Source: Fusobacterium ulcerans (GTDB lineage: Bacteria > Fusobacteriota > Fusobacteriia > Fusobacteriales > Fusobacteriaceae). Taken from it: a stretch of DNA of 64,000 bases. A model generated the notes under the pieces. It was given only the letters and a program-made list of their open reading frames with translations, searched no databases and was not told where the DNA came from. Below are positions 14,800 to 23,304 of this stretch, piece by piece. The stretch covers positions 3,178,282 to 3,242,281 of the forward strand of contig NZ_CP028105.1 of assembly GCF_003019675.1 (NCBI RefSeq). The letters run 5' to 3'. Within the stretch, counting starts at the first letter, position 1, and every line of letters begins with the position of its first letter. A program made the translations under genes and the position numbers.

Positions 14800-16206
14800 A
14801 TGTTTCAATTATTAAAAAAAATGTTTTGGGTAGAGTATATGCTCAAGCCTGAACAAATACTGGGAGATATACCCACTACCAAAGAAGTTTACAAGACTTC
14901 TTTTAATATTTCATGGCCTTGTGCACTGGAAACTGTTCTGGTCAGCCTTGTAGGATCTATCGATATAATGATGGTGGGAGGGCTTGGAGCTCATGCCATT
15001 GCTGCTGTCGGTCTTACCAATCAGCCTAAGTTTATACTTCTTGCTATGATTTTCTCATTAAATGTTGGAGTTACTGCTATTGTTGCAAGGAGAAAAGGGG
15101 AGCAGGATTATCATGGTGCCAACAGCTGTCTCAGACAGTCAATTATATTATCTCTAGGTATTTCAATGATAATGGCTTTTCTAGGTTACTTTTTCGCTTA
15201 TGAGATACTGGAATTTGCTGGAGCTGGAGATGATGTAATCCTTGAATCTGTAGCATATTATAAAATTCTCATGGTGAGCATAGTTTTTACAGCTTTAAGT
15301 CTTACTATAAATGCTGCTCAAAGGGGAGTGGGAAATACAAGAATATCTATGAAAACCAATGTTACTGCCAACATCTTTAACCTTATATTCAATTATCTCC
15401 TTATCAATGGAATATGGATATTTCCTAGATTAGAAGTCAGAGGTGCTGCTATTGCAACTACTATTGGAAGTATAATTGGATGTCTTATGTCTATCCTTTC
15501 TCTTTATCATAATACTAATTTTCTTGAAATGAAAGCTAAAGCCAGCTGGAAATTCGATAAAAAAACAATGAAAGCTTTTTTGAATATCAGTGGAAGCTCT
15601 GTTGTGGAGCAGGTATTTATGCGGATTGGATTCTTCTCTTTCGCTAAAATAGTTGCAGCTCTTGGAACTATTGCCTTTGCTACCCACCAGATATGTATGA
15701 ATATTATAAACCTTTCTTTCTGTTTTGGAGACGGATTGGGAGTTGCAGCCTCTTCGCTTGTAGGTCAGAACTTAGGTGCAAGAAGGCCGGATAAAGCTAT
15801 AATATATGGAAAAACTGGTCAGAGAATGTCATTTATAGTTTCAACAGCACTGTTCCTGTTTTTCTTTTTTGGAAGAAGATTCCTCATTACTTTATTCAAT
15901 TCAGAAGAACATATAGTTTCTCTTGGAGCAGTAATCATGATAATAATTGCTTTTACAACTCATGTTCAGACTTCACAGACTGTTTATCTCGGGTGTCTTC
16001 GTGGAGCTGGAGATACTAAATTTGTTGCTCTGATATCATTTATAAGTGTCGCTGCTGTAAGACCTATCTTAGCATGGGTGTTATGCTTCCCTATGAATAT
16101 GGGATTGATTGGAGCATGGGTAGCTCTCTTTGCAGATCAGACAATAAGATATATTTTAAGTAAAATGCGTTTTAACAGTGGCTACTGGACAAAAATTGAG
16201 ATATAA
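14800..16206 (+). CDS. MATE family efflux transporter
   Basis: The 468-residue inner-membrane protein has about twelve helices in two homologous halves, the size and topology of MATE (NorM/DinF-type) pumps that export drugs or metabolites using an Na+ or H+ gradient. Signature stretches are SLVGSIDIMMVGGLGAHAIAAVGLTNQ in the first half and FCFGDGLGVAASSLVGQNLGARRPDKA in the second. GGGGGAGGATTTG precedes the ATG at 14800; an upstream in-frame ATG lacks such a site. It is a single gene. The substrate cannot be read from the sequence. Confidence 0.9.
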   Translation: MFQLLKKMFWVEYMLKPEQILGDIPTTKEVYKTSFNISWPCALETVLVSLVGSIDIMMVGGLGAHAIAAVGLTNQPKFILLAMIFSLNVGVTAIVARRKGEQDYHGANSCLRQSIILSLGISMIMAFLGYFFAYEILEFAGAGDDVILESVAYYKILMVSIVFTALSLTINAAQRGVGNTRISMKTNVTANIFNLIFNYLLINGIWIFPRLEVRGAAIATTIGSIIGCLMSILSLYHNTNFLEMKAKASWKFDKKTMKAFLNISGSSVVEQVFMRIGFFSFAKIVAALGTIAFATHQICMNIINLSFCFGDGLGVAASSLVGQNLGARRPDKAIIYGKTGQRMSFIVSTALFLFFFFGRRFLITLFNSEEHIVSLGAVIMIIIAFTTHVQTSQTVYLGCLRGAGDTKFVALISFISVAAVRPILAWVLCFPMNMGLIGAWVALFADQTIRYILSKMRFNSGYWTKIEI

Positions 16207-16283
16207 TTTTATTAAATTAAATAATAATTTCTAATTAAATAATGATTTCAAACATAAATTTTTAAATTAAAAATAAAGAATCA

Positions 16284-16337
16284 AAAAAGGGAAACTAAAA
16301 ACCTAAATTAATTTTAGAAGTTTAGCTGTCCCTTTTT
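16284..16337. terminator. Bidirectional terminator between convergent genes
   Basis: AAAAAGGGA (16284-16292) pairs with TCCCTTTTT (16329-16337), with an inner CTAAA/TTTAG helix. T and A runs lie on either side, fitting the MATE gene and the leftward nucleotidyltransferase. Confidence 0.7.
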
Positions 16338-16408
16338 ATTTTTCACTATTAAATATCTCAATAAGTTTTTATATAAATTAATACTTCTCTGTATAGTTTT
16401 CAATATAA

Positions 16409-17098
16409 TTAATTTTCCTCTTCCATTTTATGCTCTTTAATCAGTACACTTGCCCAATTAAAAAGTTCCTCTGAAAAGTTTAAAAATTTCTCTTTTGTAG
16501 TATTTTCCAGCTCTTTTATCTCCATGTATATTTCTAAAATTTTTCTGTCCTGCTCTGATAATTTTGGCAATAAATCTGCTTTTTTCTTAATATATCTTCC
16601 TGTTTCATAATAATATTTGGCCTGCAACACAAAAGAAGCTCCTTTATATAGTGAAAATAGTATTTCTAAATCTTTTTCATGAATGATATTATGCCCGCAC
16701 ACATGATATATATTACACGAACCAACTAATATTGCTCTTCTTATATCGCTTTTTTTAATTGTTGGTAAAATAAAATCTAAGTTTCCAACTAAAGGTTCTG
16801 TATCATAATAAAATTGAAATACATCAGCTTTTTCCCAACAGCTCAATTCTTCCTTTCCTGAAATAAATCCACAGATTTTTTCTCTGTCCTCCATTTTAGA
16901 AATAATTTCATCATATTTTTCCAGATCCTTCATTCCTAATTTATCAAGAATTACAACTACATCTATATCACTTTCTTTAGAAGCTTCCCCTCTTCCATGA
17001 CTTCCTTGCAGTCCAATAAATTCTATTCTCTCTCCAAATCCCTTCTTTATTTCCTCTACAAAATTTTCCAACCAGCCTTTTTTAATTAAAAATGTCAT
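16409..17098 (-). CDS. Nucleotidyltransferase domain protein
   Basis: The 229-residue protein starts with a minimal nucleotidyltransferase domain. GLQGSHGRGEASKESDIDVVVIL near residues 30-52 holds the GS motif and the two metal-binding Asp of DxD. The helical C-terminal half resembles HEPN-like or kanamycin-nucleotidyltransferase-like partners. Such proteins transfer nucleotides to drugs, to proteins or to toxin partners; the acceptor cannot be told here. The start is at ATG 17098 after AAAGGGGAAG. No antitoxin-like small gene lies beside it. Confidence 0.75.
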   Translation of the reverse strand: MTFLIKKGWLENFVEEIKKGFGERIEFIGLQGSHGRGEASKESDIDVVVILDKLGMKDLEKYDEIISKMEDREKICGFISGKEELSCWEKADVFQFYYDTEPLVGNLDFILPTIKKSDIRRAILVGSCNIYHVCGHNIIHEKDLEILFSLYKGASFVLQAKYYYETGRYIKKKADLLPKLSEQDRKILEIYMEIKELENTTKEKFLNFSEELFNWASVLIKEHKMEEEN

Positions 17099-17188
17099 AT
17101 TACACTTCCCCTTTCTGACTATTGTGAATCCCTCACCACTTAAAATCACTTCATAATTTTTATTCCAGCTTATTATGTTAAAATGATT

Positions 17189-17995
17189 TCACTCAAAGTC
17201 TATCCCAGTTTTTTTGTATATATCTATAAAATGTCCTAATGGACCAACCCCACTCCCTATAGAAAAAGAATCTTTTATTGCCTGTGTTATATATTCTTTT
17301 CCTCCTCTTACACTCTCCTCAATAGAATTCCCTTTAGCCAATAGAGAAGCTATTGCTGATGAAAGAGTACATCCTGTACCATGTGTATTTACTGCATCTA
17401 TTCTTGTTCCAAAATATTTGATTATTTCTCCGTTTTCCATAAGAAGAATATCAGTACAATTATCTTCCCTATGTCCACCTTTCACAAGAACATTCTTCAC
17501 TCCAAATTTCTGTATTCTTTTTGCAGCCTCTATTATATCCTCTTCATTGTTTATCTTCATAGAAGCTAATACTTCTGCTTCTGGAATGTTGGGAGTTACC
17601 AATGTTCCTATTCCTATAAATCTCTGCATCTCTGTAAAAGCTTCCTCTTTCAATAATTTATATTTATTTTTTGATAGCATCACTGGATCAATAACTATAT
17701 TTTCTGCCTTGTACTTTTTTAAAGAATCTGTAACAGTTTTTATTATCTCTATACCTGAAAGCATTCCTATTTTTACACTGTCCACTTTTATATCTTCAAA
17801 TATAGCTTTAAGCTGTTCTTCAACTATATCTTTCGGCATTTCAAATACTCCAGATACACCCAGTGTATTTTGAGCTGTTACGGCAGTTATTACACTCATT
17901 CCATAAACTCCCATAGCACTCATGGTTTTAATATCAGCTTGTATTCCAGCTCCGCCGCAGCTGTCTGACCCTGCTATTGTCAATACTTTCTTCAT
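17189..17995 (-). CDS. thiD: Hydroxymethylpyrimidine/phosphomethylpyrimidine kinase
   Basis: The 268-residue ribokinase-fold enzyme phosphorylates HMP and HMP-phosphate for thiamine synthesis or salvage. It has TIAGSDSCGGAGIQADIKT at the N-terminus, the family stretch IVIDPVMLSKNKYKLL, and GTGCTLSSAIASLLAKG with the catalytic Asp region near the end, at a typical length. GGAGGAAGA precedes the ATG at 17995. No TPP riboswitch signature (CTGAGA and ACCTGAT) is visible upstream; instead an inverted repeat lies in the 104-base gap to the gene above. No other thi gene is in the window. Confidence 0.92.
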   Translation of the reverse strand: MKKVLTIAGSDSCGGAGIQADIKTMSAMGVYGMSVITAVTAQNTLGVSGVFEMPKDIVEEQLKAIFEDIKVDSVKIGMLSGIEIIKTVTDSLKKYKAENIVIDPVMLSKNKYKLLKEEAFTEMQRFIGIGTLVTPNIPEAEVLASMKINNEEDIIEAAKRIQKFGVKNVLVKGGHREDNCTDILLMENGEIIKYFGTRIDAVNTHGTGCTLSSAIASLLAKGNSIEESVRGGKEYITQAIKDSFSIGSGVGPLGHFIDIYKKTGIDFE

Positions 17996-18021
17996 TCTTC
18001 CTCCAAAAAAACAATAAAAAA

Positions 18022-18091
18022 TGGTCAGCACTAAATAAGAATAACAAAAGAAATTAAATATAATTTACCTTTAAGTTACCTTGTCTGACCA
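18022..18091 (-). promoter_or_regulatory. Long-loop hairpin upstream of thiD
   Basis: On the leftward strand TGGTCAG (18085-18091) pairs perfectly with CTGACCA (18022-18028), followed by U6. The 56-base loop is AT-rich. It works as a terminator of the gene ending at 18100 and could also be a leader controlling thiD, which starts 27 bases further on. Confidence 0.4.
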
Positions 18092-18099
18092 CCTTCTTT

Positions 18100-18351
18100 T
18101 TATTCACCTATTTTTATCATATAATTTCCATTGTAATGAATTTCATCTACAACTATTTCTTCATGTATAGGTCTTTTTTCATCAAAACTTCCATTTTTTT
18201 TGAAAAATTCATTAATGTTCTTTACATCTTCTGGTGTTAAGAAAAATATCATAACACAGTTCATTATTTCAAAAAATCTATATCTGTCTTCTGGCACAGG
18301 CTGTTCTCTGTCCCATACTTCACAAAATTTTGCAAAATTCTCTGATGCCAT
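18100..18351 (-). CDS. Unknown 83-residue protein after exonuclease III
   Basis: The short acidic protein has the central ILTPEDVKNINEFFKKNG-like region and ends HYNGNYMIKIGE. There is no signal peptide, membrane helix or metal site. It starts eight bases after the xthA stop with AGGAGG before the ATG, so the two share a transcript, but nothing in it points to DNA repair. I do not recognise it. Confidence 0.6.
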   Translation of the reverse strand: MASENFAKFCEVWDREQPVPEDRYRFFEIMNCVMIFFLTPEDVKNINEFFKKNGSFDEKRPIHEEIVVDEIHYNGNYMIKIGE

Positions 18352-18359
18352 TTGTCCTC

Positions 18360-19121
18360 CTAAAACTCTTTCTTTAATTTTAAAACTACAGGGCAGTGAT
18401 CTGAACCTAGAGTTTCATTATGAATCTCTGCTCCCTCCATGATATCTTTTAATCTTTCTGAAACAACAAAATAGTCGATTCTCCATCCAGCATTATTTTT
18501 TCTGGCATTAAATCTATACGACCACCAAGAGTATGCTCCAGTTAGTTCAGGATAAAAATGTCTGAAACTGTCCACAAATCCATTTTTCAACAGCTCTGTA
18601 AATTTCGCTCTTTCTTCATCAGAAAATCCAGCATTTTTTCTATTTGATTTTGGATTCTTCAAATCTATCTCTTGATGAGCTACATTTAAGTCTCCACATA
18701 TGATAACTGGTTTTAATTTATCCAGCTTCATCACATAATTTCTAAATTCATCTTCCCAGCTCATTCTATAGCTAAGTCTGGCTAATTCTTCCTGAGAGTT
18801 GGGAGTATAAACAGTTATCATATAAAAATCATCATATTCAAGAGTTATAACTCTTCCCTCTTTGTCGTGCTCCTCTATTCCCAAACCATAAGATACCTCT
18901 ATTGGTTTTTTCTTCGTGAATATAGCAGTTCCTGAATAACCTTTTTTCTCAGCATAATTCCAATATTGATGATATCCCTCTAATTCAAGTTCTATCTGTC
19001 CTTCTTGTAATTTTGTTTCCTGAACACAAAAAATATCTGCATTTTCATTTTTAAAATAATCTAAGAAACCTTTCTGCACTGCTGCTCTTAAACCATTTAC
19101 ATTCCATGAAATTAATTTCAT
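18360..19121 (-). CDS. xthA: Exodeoxyribonuclease III (AP endonuclease)
   Basis: The 253-residue enzyme cuts DNA at abasic sites and removes 3' blocks in base-excision repair. It carries the ordered motifs of the family: ISWNVNGLRAAVQKGF, the metal-binding Glu in CVQETKLQ, YTPNSQ, GDLNVAHQEIDL, the YSWWSYRFNARKNNAGWRIDYF segment and the catalytic GSDHCPVVL near the end. Length is typical of the ExoA/XthA group. AAGGAG precedes the ATG. A small unknown gene follows eight bases after it. Confidence 0.95.
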   Translation of the reverse strand: MKLISWNVNGLRAAVQKGFLDYFKNENADIFCVQETKLQEGQIELELEGYHQYWNYAEKKGYSGTAIFTKKKPIEVSYGLGIEEHDKEGRVITLEYDDFYMITVYTPNSQEELARLSYRMSWEDEFRNYVMKLDKLKPVIICGDLNVAHQEIDLKNPKSNRKNAGFSDEERAKFTELLKNGFVDSFRHFYPELTGAYSWWSYRFNARKNNAGWRIDYFVVSERLKDIMEGAEIHNETLGSDHCPVVLKLKKEF

Positions 19122-19283
19122 ATCAGTCTCCTTCCAACTTTTTTGCTCTATTTAATTATATCATAAAGTCCGTTTATATTTCAATTTATTAATTTAAATC
19201 AATATAAAATGCTCTATTGACAAATGAAGAAGTATATTGTAATAAATTACTAGCATTAATATCATATTTACTGGAGGATTCTT

Positions 19284-19931
19284 ATGAAAAATTTAAAAAG
19301 TATCATTGATACTTTGAACTCAGAGGATGAAAATAATGAGGTAATTAAAGAAGTTCTTGAAATTCTTTTAGCCTTTTCCAATTTAAAAATATCTGTTATG
19401 GAAAAAGAGATTAAAGAAAATTTAATTTCTGGAACTTTTATAGGTTCTGACTTTAAAGTTCCCATTTCACACATTCTCTCAACATATTCTGGACAGATAG
19501 TTAAAAATTCAGAAAATGAAAATACTATTATTGATAATGTTTTTGCCTCTTTAGCTGAGGTATTTTATTGTAATAAAGATATGATAGACAGCATAATGAA
19601 AAATGTAGAAAAAAAATTAATCGAATTCATACAGGAAGAAGATAAAGAAATCAAATTTTCTTTTCTAGTTTTAGAAAATATAAATATTGTGAGATATGAC
19701 TTAACTTTTTATATCAAATCTTTAAAGTCTAAAAAAATCAGAGAGAAAGTTCAAAGCAACTTATCATATTTTGTTGTAAAATCATCTGTTAATGTAAGGC
19801 AGCTGCCTTTTAATGATTTTTCTGCTCTCTGTATAGAAGTATTGACAAAATATTTTGGTGAGGATCAAAATAAAATTAGAACTAACTTAGCTGAAATGAG
19901 AGATGCTTATTCTATTATTAATTTATCGTAA
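19284..19931 (+). CDS. Unknown 215-residue cytoplasmic protein
   Basis: The protein is alpha-helical, without signal peptide, membrane segment or obvious motif. It begins MKNLKSIIDTLNSEDENNEV and ends with an alpha-rich FGEDQNKIRTNLAEMRDAYSI region. GGAGG lies eight bases before the ATG. It is flanked by the divergent xthA gene and by dinB, each with its own start region, so neighbours do not suggest a role. I do not recognise a family. Confidence 0.6.
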   Translation: MKNLKSIIDTLNSEDENNEVIKEVLEILLAFSNLKISVMEKEIKENLISGTFIGSDFKVPISHILSTYSGQIVKNSENENTIIDNVFASLAEVFYCNKDMIDSIMKNVEKKLIEFIQEEDKEIKFSFLVLENINIVRYDLTFYIKSLKSKKIREKVQSNLSYFVVKSSVNVRQLPFNDFSALCIEVLTKYFGEDQNKIRTNLAEMRDAYSIINLS

Positions 19932-20076
19932 ACCTCTCAACATTTAAAATTACTTTGTCAAAATCTTTATCATTAACCTCTTGATATTTTCTTATCTCTA
20001 AAAAAAGATAACTTGATTTTACTATTTTCATAAAATATGATACAATAAAGTTAAATACACTTTTAAGAGGTTATAT

Positions 20077-21129
20077 ATGAAAAAAGATAGAGTTGTTCTC
20101 CATTATGATATGGATTCTTATTACGCTTCAATTGAAATAAGAGACAATCCCAGATTACTTAATAAACCTTTAGTTGTTGGAGGAAGTATAGTGACAACTG
20201 CCAGCTATGAAGCTAGAAAATTCGGCATACACTCTGCCATGAAGGTTTCTGATGCAAAAAAACTTTGTCCTTCTCTTTTGGTTGTTCCACCAAATAAAGA
20301 AAAATATAGTGAGATATCAAGAAAGATTCACAGCCTTGTTCTTCGCCTCACTCATAAAATAGAATTTATTGCTTTAGATGAGGGATATATAGATGTGTCT
20401 GATATTATAGACCTGTATCCCTCTAAAGAATTTTTTGCTAAAAAATTTAGAGAAAGAATCAAATACCACACTGGACTCACATGTTCCATTGGAATAGGCT
20501 TTAATAAGCTCAGTGCAAAACTTGCCAGCAATATAAATAAACCCTCTGGACAATACATTTTTACTTCTCCATTGGATTTTACAAAATATATTTCTGATAA
20601 AAATATTGGAATAATTCCTGGAGTAGGAAAAAAACTCTCTGCTCTATTAGCAAAAGATTCTATATTAAAAGTAAAGGATATCTATCCATACTCTTTAGCT
20701 TTCCTTTGCTCCTCATATGGAAAATCTCGTGGAGAACTTTTGTATTCAGCTTCCAGAGGTATAGACTACAGAGAAGTTGAGTATAAGAAACCTACTCATT
20801 CTATTGGAAATGAAAATACCTTCAAATATCCTTTAAATACAGAGTTAGAAATAAGAAGAGAATTTGATGATCTTTTTGAGCATTCATATAGACGGCTTCT
20901 AAAAGATGAATTTATAAGTAAAACTGTTATATTAAAAATTCGTTTTTCTTCCAATGAAACTATTACAAGATCAAAAACTTTAGAAATCCCTACTGACTCA
21001 CATGAAAAACTAAAAAAAGTTTCAGATGATCTTTTGGAAAATGTTGATTTAAAAGATAGTATAAGGCTTTTAGGCGTTTCTTTTGGAAATTTAACAAAAA
21101 AATCTGTCAGACAACTAGCTTTTTTCTAA
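20077..21129 (+). CDS. dinB: DNA polymerase IV (Y-family)
   Basis: The 350-residue translesion polymerase has YDMDSYYASIE at residues 8-18 with a catalytic Asp, YEARKFGIHSAMKVSDAKKLCP in the fingers, and DEGYIDVSD with the second acidic pair near 103. It continues CSIGIGFNKLSAKLASNINKPSG and the helix-hairpin-helix IGIIPGVGKKLSALLAKD. A little-finger domain follows, and the protein ends in QLAFF, which fits the beta-clamp-binding motif. The ATG follows AAGAGG. It would copy damaged DNA when the clamp passes it the template. Confidence 0.95.
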   Translation: MKKDRVVLHYDMDSYYASIEIRDNPRLLNKPLVVGGSIVTTASYEARKFGIHSAMKVSDAKKLCPSLLVVPPNKEKYSEISRKIHSLVLRLTHKIEFIALDEGYIDVSDIIDLYPSKEFFAKKFRERIKYHTGLTCSIGIGFNKLSAKLASNINKPSGQYIFTSPLDFTKYISDKNIGIIPGVGKKLSALLAKDSILKVKDIYPYSLAFLCSSYGKSRGELLYSASRGIDYREVEYKKPTHSIGNENTFKYPLNTELEIRREFDDLFEHSYRRLLKDEFISKTVILKIRFSSNETITRSKTLEIPTDSHEKLKKVSDDLLENVDLKDSIRLLGVSFGNLTKKSVRQLAFF

Positions 21130-21179
21130 AAAAATAGGGTATAATAAAAGCATATAAAAAAATATTTTATGGAGGTCTC

Positions 21180-21536
21180 ATGAATATTAACTTTAAACTA
21201 GGGAGTAGTACAGGCAAAGCAGGTATTTTAAGTATAGAGTGCCAGAAATTAAATATTCCTTGTGTGATTGTTGTTTTTAGAAATGTGCTTAATTACCCTA
21301 ACTCTGTTCAAATTTTTAAACTCAAATCTAAACCTAAGGATGAATCTGCTGAAATCAAAGCTGTTGAAGAAATCTGCAAAGTTGCTGATAAATACGCTAT
21401 AACTCTTGTCATGAAACTTGCTCTTAGAAATAGAAAACACCTCATAGAAACTTTTGCTAAATTTGGTTTTAAAACTAAAAAATCTTGGTTAGGGAATTGT
21501 CCTGAATTGATAAGAGAGCATCATTCTTTAGATTAA
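21180..21536 (+). CDS. Unknown 118-residue protein
   Basis: The ATG is preceded by TGGAGGTCTC, a good ribosome site, 50 bases after dinB. The product is mixed alpha/beta with LNIPCVIVVFRNVLNYPN in the first half and a basic FAKFGFKTKKSWLGNCPE end that faintly resembles the last strand of GNAT acetyltransferases, but no acetyl-CoA loop is visible. It may share the dinB transcript. Function unknown. Confidence 0.55.
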   Translation: MNINFKLGSSTGKAGILSIECQKLNIPCVIVVFRNVLNYPNSVQIFKLKSKPKDESAEIKAVEEICKVADKYAITLVMKLALRNRKHLIETFAKFGFKTKKSWLGNCPELIREHHSLD

Positions 21537-21794
21537 TTTTTTTACTTTCACAATTAATCTTTTTAATCTGCTTTTTTATCTTTTTTATATATATAAACTA
21601 TTATTTTTGTATATTTTTTATTTGTTTTAAGCTTATATTTTCATACTATTATTTATCCACAAATATTAAAGTTATTTTTTTTGATACTATTATTATTCTT
21701 TAAATCTTTTCTTTAATTACACGAAGAAATAAAAGGTTGCATTTTAGGGTAGTTTTTAGTTATAATTAGTTAAACTTGTTTGAGGTGATTAAAA

Positions 21795-22058
21795 ATGTTT
21801 AGAAGTCTTATAATATTTGCTTTGACATTTTTACTTGTTGTTTTTGGCTTAGAATATTTAATGCCACCTTTTGGAACGATAGTATATCTTAATCCAGTAG
21901 AAATAGTTGGGTCTATTACTTATTCAATAGCTTATGTAACAGGAATGAGTGTAAAGCTCTCAATGTTTTTAGCTATAGCTTTTATCTCTATTATTCCTTT
22001 AATTGTAGTAATAGCAGTTAATAGAATTTGCAAAAAAAAGAAAAAAAGAAGATTTTAA
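21795..22058 (+). CDS. Small membrane protein with basic tail
   Basis: The 87-residue product has two membrane helices (about 3-24 and 55-78) separated by a loop with VEIVGSITYSIAYVTGMSVKLS. It ends in a strongly basic RICKKKKKRRF, which fits a cytoplasmic tail. TGAGGTG lies before the ATG. It is followed by a terminator and is a single gene. The 258 bases before it are AT-rich and hold nothing I recognise. Confidence 0.55.
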   Translation: MFRSLIIFALTFLLVVFGLEYLMPPFGTIVYLNPVEIVGSITYSIAYVTGMSVKLSMFLAIAFISIIPLIVVIAVNRICKKKKKRRF

Positions 22059-22070
22059 TACGTTTTTTCC

Positions 22071-22098
22071 GCCTTTCATTATTTGAAAGGCTATTTTT
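22071..22098 (+). terminator. Rho-independent terminator
   Basis: GCCTTTCA (22071-22078) pairs with TGAAAGGC (22084-22091) and is followed by a T run. Confidence 0.85.
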
Positions 22099-22103
22099 TT
22101 ACA

Positions 22104-22130
22104 TAAAAAAAGGGTACTTCATAAGTACCA
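22104..22130 (-). terminator. Rho-independent terminator
   Basis: GGTACTT (22113-22119) pairs with AAGTACC (22123-22129). The A run on the + side gives a leftward U tract. It closes the ABC importer operon. Confidence 0.75.
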
Positions 22131-22226
22131 GTAATTTTAGATTTTTTTTGCTTTATTAATTATACAAAGCTTTTTACATTCAAATTTCTAAAATTTGCTT
22201 TAACTTTGAATTACCCTCTTTATTTT

Positions 22227-23291
22227 TTATAGTATATGTATTGATTCAACATCTAATGAAAAATCAAGTTCTGAATCTAAAGCATAACTTTTTTTACCCC
22301 TTGGATTACTTACTGATATTTCCACTTTTAAATCCTGAAACATTACTTCATATTCATGATAAGCTCCCATGAACATACTTTTTGTTACTCTTCCTTTAAA
22401 ATCATCTTTAGATATGATAATACTTTCAGGTCTTGCTACTATTTTTATCTCATCACCTATATTATGATTTACCTTCTGCGGTACTTCATATCTGACTCCA
22501 TATACATCTATTGTACATTTATTGTCAGTTTTATATACCAGTTTTCCAGTAAATATATTTGCTCTTCCTATAAAGTTGGCAACAAATTCATTTACAGGGT
22601 TTTGATATACTTCAATAGGTGACCCTGCCTGTTGTATTCTTCCTTCTTTCATTATTATAACTTTGTCAGCAAGCCCCATAGCTTCTGCCTGATCATGCGT
22701 TACATAGATTGAAGTTATTCCTACCTGCTGCTGAATCTTTCTGATTTCATCTCTCATATGTATTCTCAGCTTAGCATCTAGGTTAGACAGAGGCTCATCA
22801 AATAAAAGAACTCCAGGTTCCATTACCAATGCTCTGGCAAGTGAAACTCTCTGCTGCTGTCCTCCAGACATCTGTGAAGGAACTCTTTCAGCAAAATCTT
22901 CCATATTCATCATTTTTAATATTCTATGAACTCTTTCATCTACCTCGCTCTTCGGCAGTTTTTGGAGTTTCAATCCATAAGCAATATTATCATATACATT
23001 CATATGAGGAAACAGAGCATAGTTTTGGAAAACCATTGCTGTATCTCTTTTGTCTGGAGTGATTCTTTCTACATTTTCATCTCCTATGTAGATATGCCCC
23101 TCTGTAGGAACTTCAAATCCTGCCAGCATTCTCAATATAGTAGTCTTTCCACATCCGCTTGGTCCTAAAAGGCAAACGAACTCTCCAGCCTTTATATCAA
23201 GATTGAGATCAGCAACTGCCTGAACTCTTCTGTTATCTCCTGTTAAAAATGTTTTATTTATATTTTCAAATTTTACTCTTTTAGCTCCCAT
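22227..23291 (-). CDS. ABC importer ATP-binding protein (FbpC/PotA/AfuC-like)
   Basis: The 354-residue ATPase powers the importer encoded by the two genes upstream. It has Walker A GPSGCGKTTI (about residue 40), signature SGGQQQRVSLARAL, Walker B LLFDEPLSNLDAKLR and the H-loop VTHDQAEAMGL. A C-terminal regulatory TOBE-like domain of about 110 residues binds no known motif visible here. The layout suits the CUT1/ferric/polyamine group. The preceding permease stop is 13 bases upstream. The substrate is set by the binding protein. Confidence 0.9.
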   Translation of the reverse strand: MGAKRVKFENINKTFLTGDNRRVQAVADLNLDIKAGEFVCLLGPSGCGKTTILRMLAGFEVPTEGHIYIGDENVERITPDKRDTAMVFQNYALFPHMNVYDNIAYGLKLQKLPKSEVDERVHRILKMMNMEDFAERVPSQMSGGQQQRVSLARALVMEPGVLLFDEPLSNLDAKLRIHMRDEIRKIQQQVGITSIYVTHDQAEAMGLADKVIIMKEGRIQQAGSPIEVYQNPVNEFVANFIGRANIFTGKLVYKTDNKCTIDVYGVRYEVPQKVNHNIGDEIKIVARPESIIISKDDFKGRVTKSMFMGAYHEYEVMFQDLKVEISVSNPRGKKSYALDSELDFSLDVESIHIL

Positions 23292-23304
23292 AACTCTCTC
23301 CTTA

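Noticed and set aside
17996-18099. TPP riboswitch upstream of thiD
   Set aside because: Neither the CTGAGA nor the ACCTGAT core motif is present; only an inverted repeat is visible.
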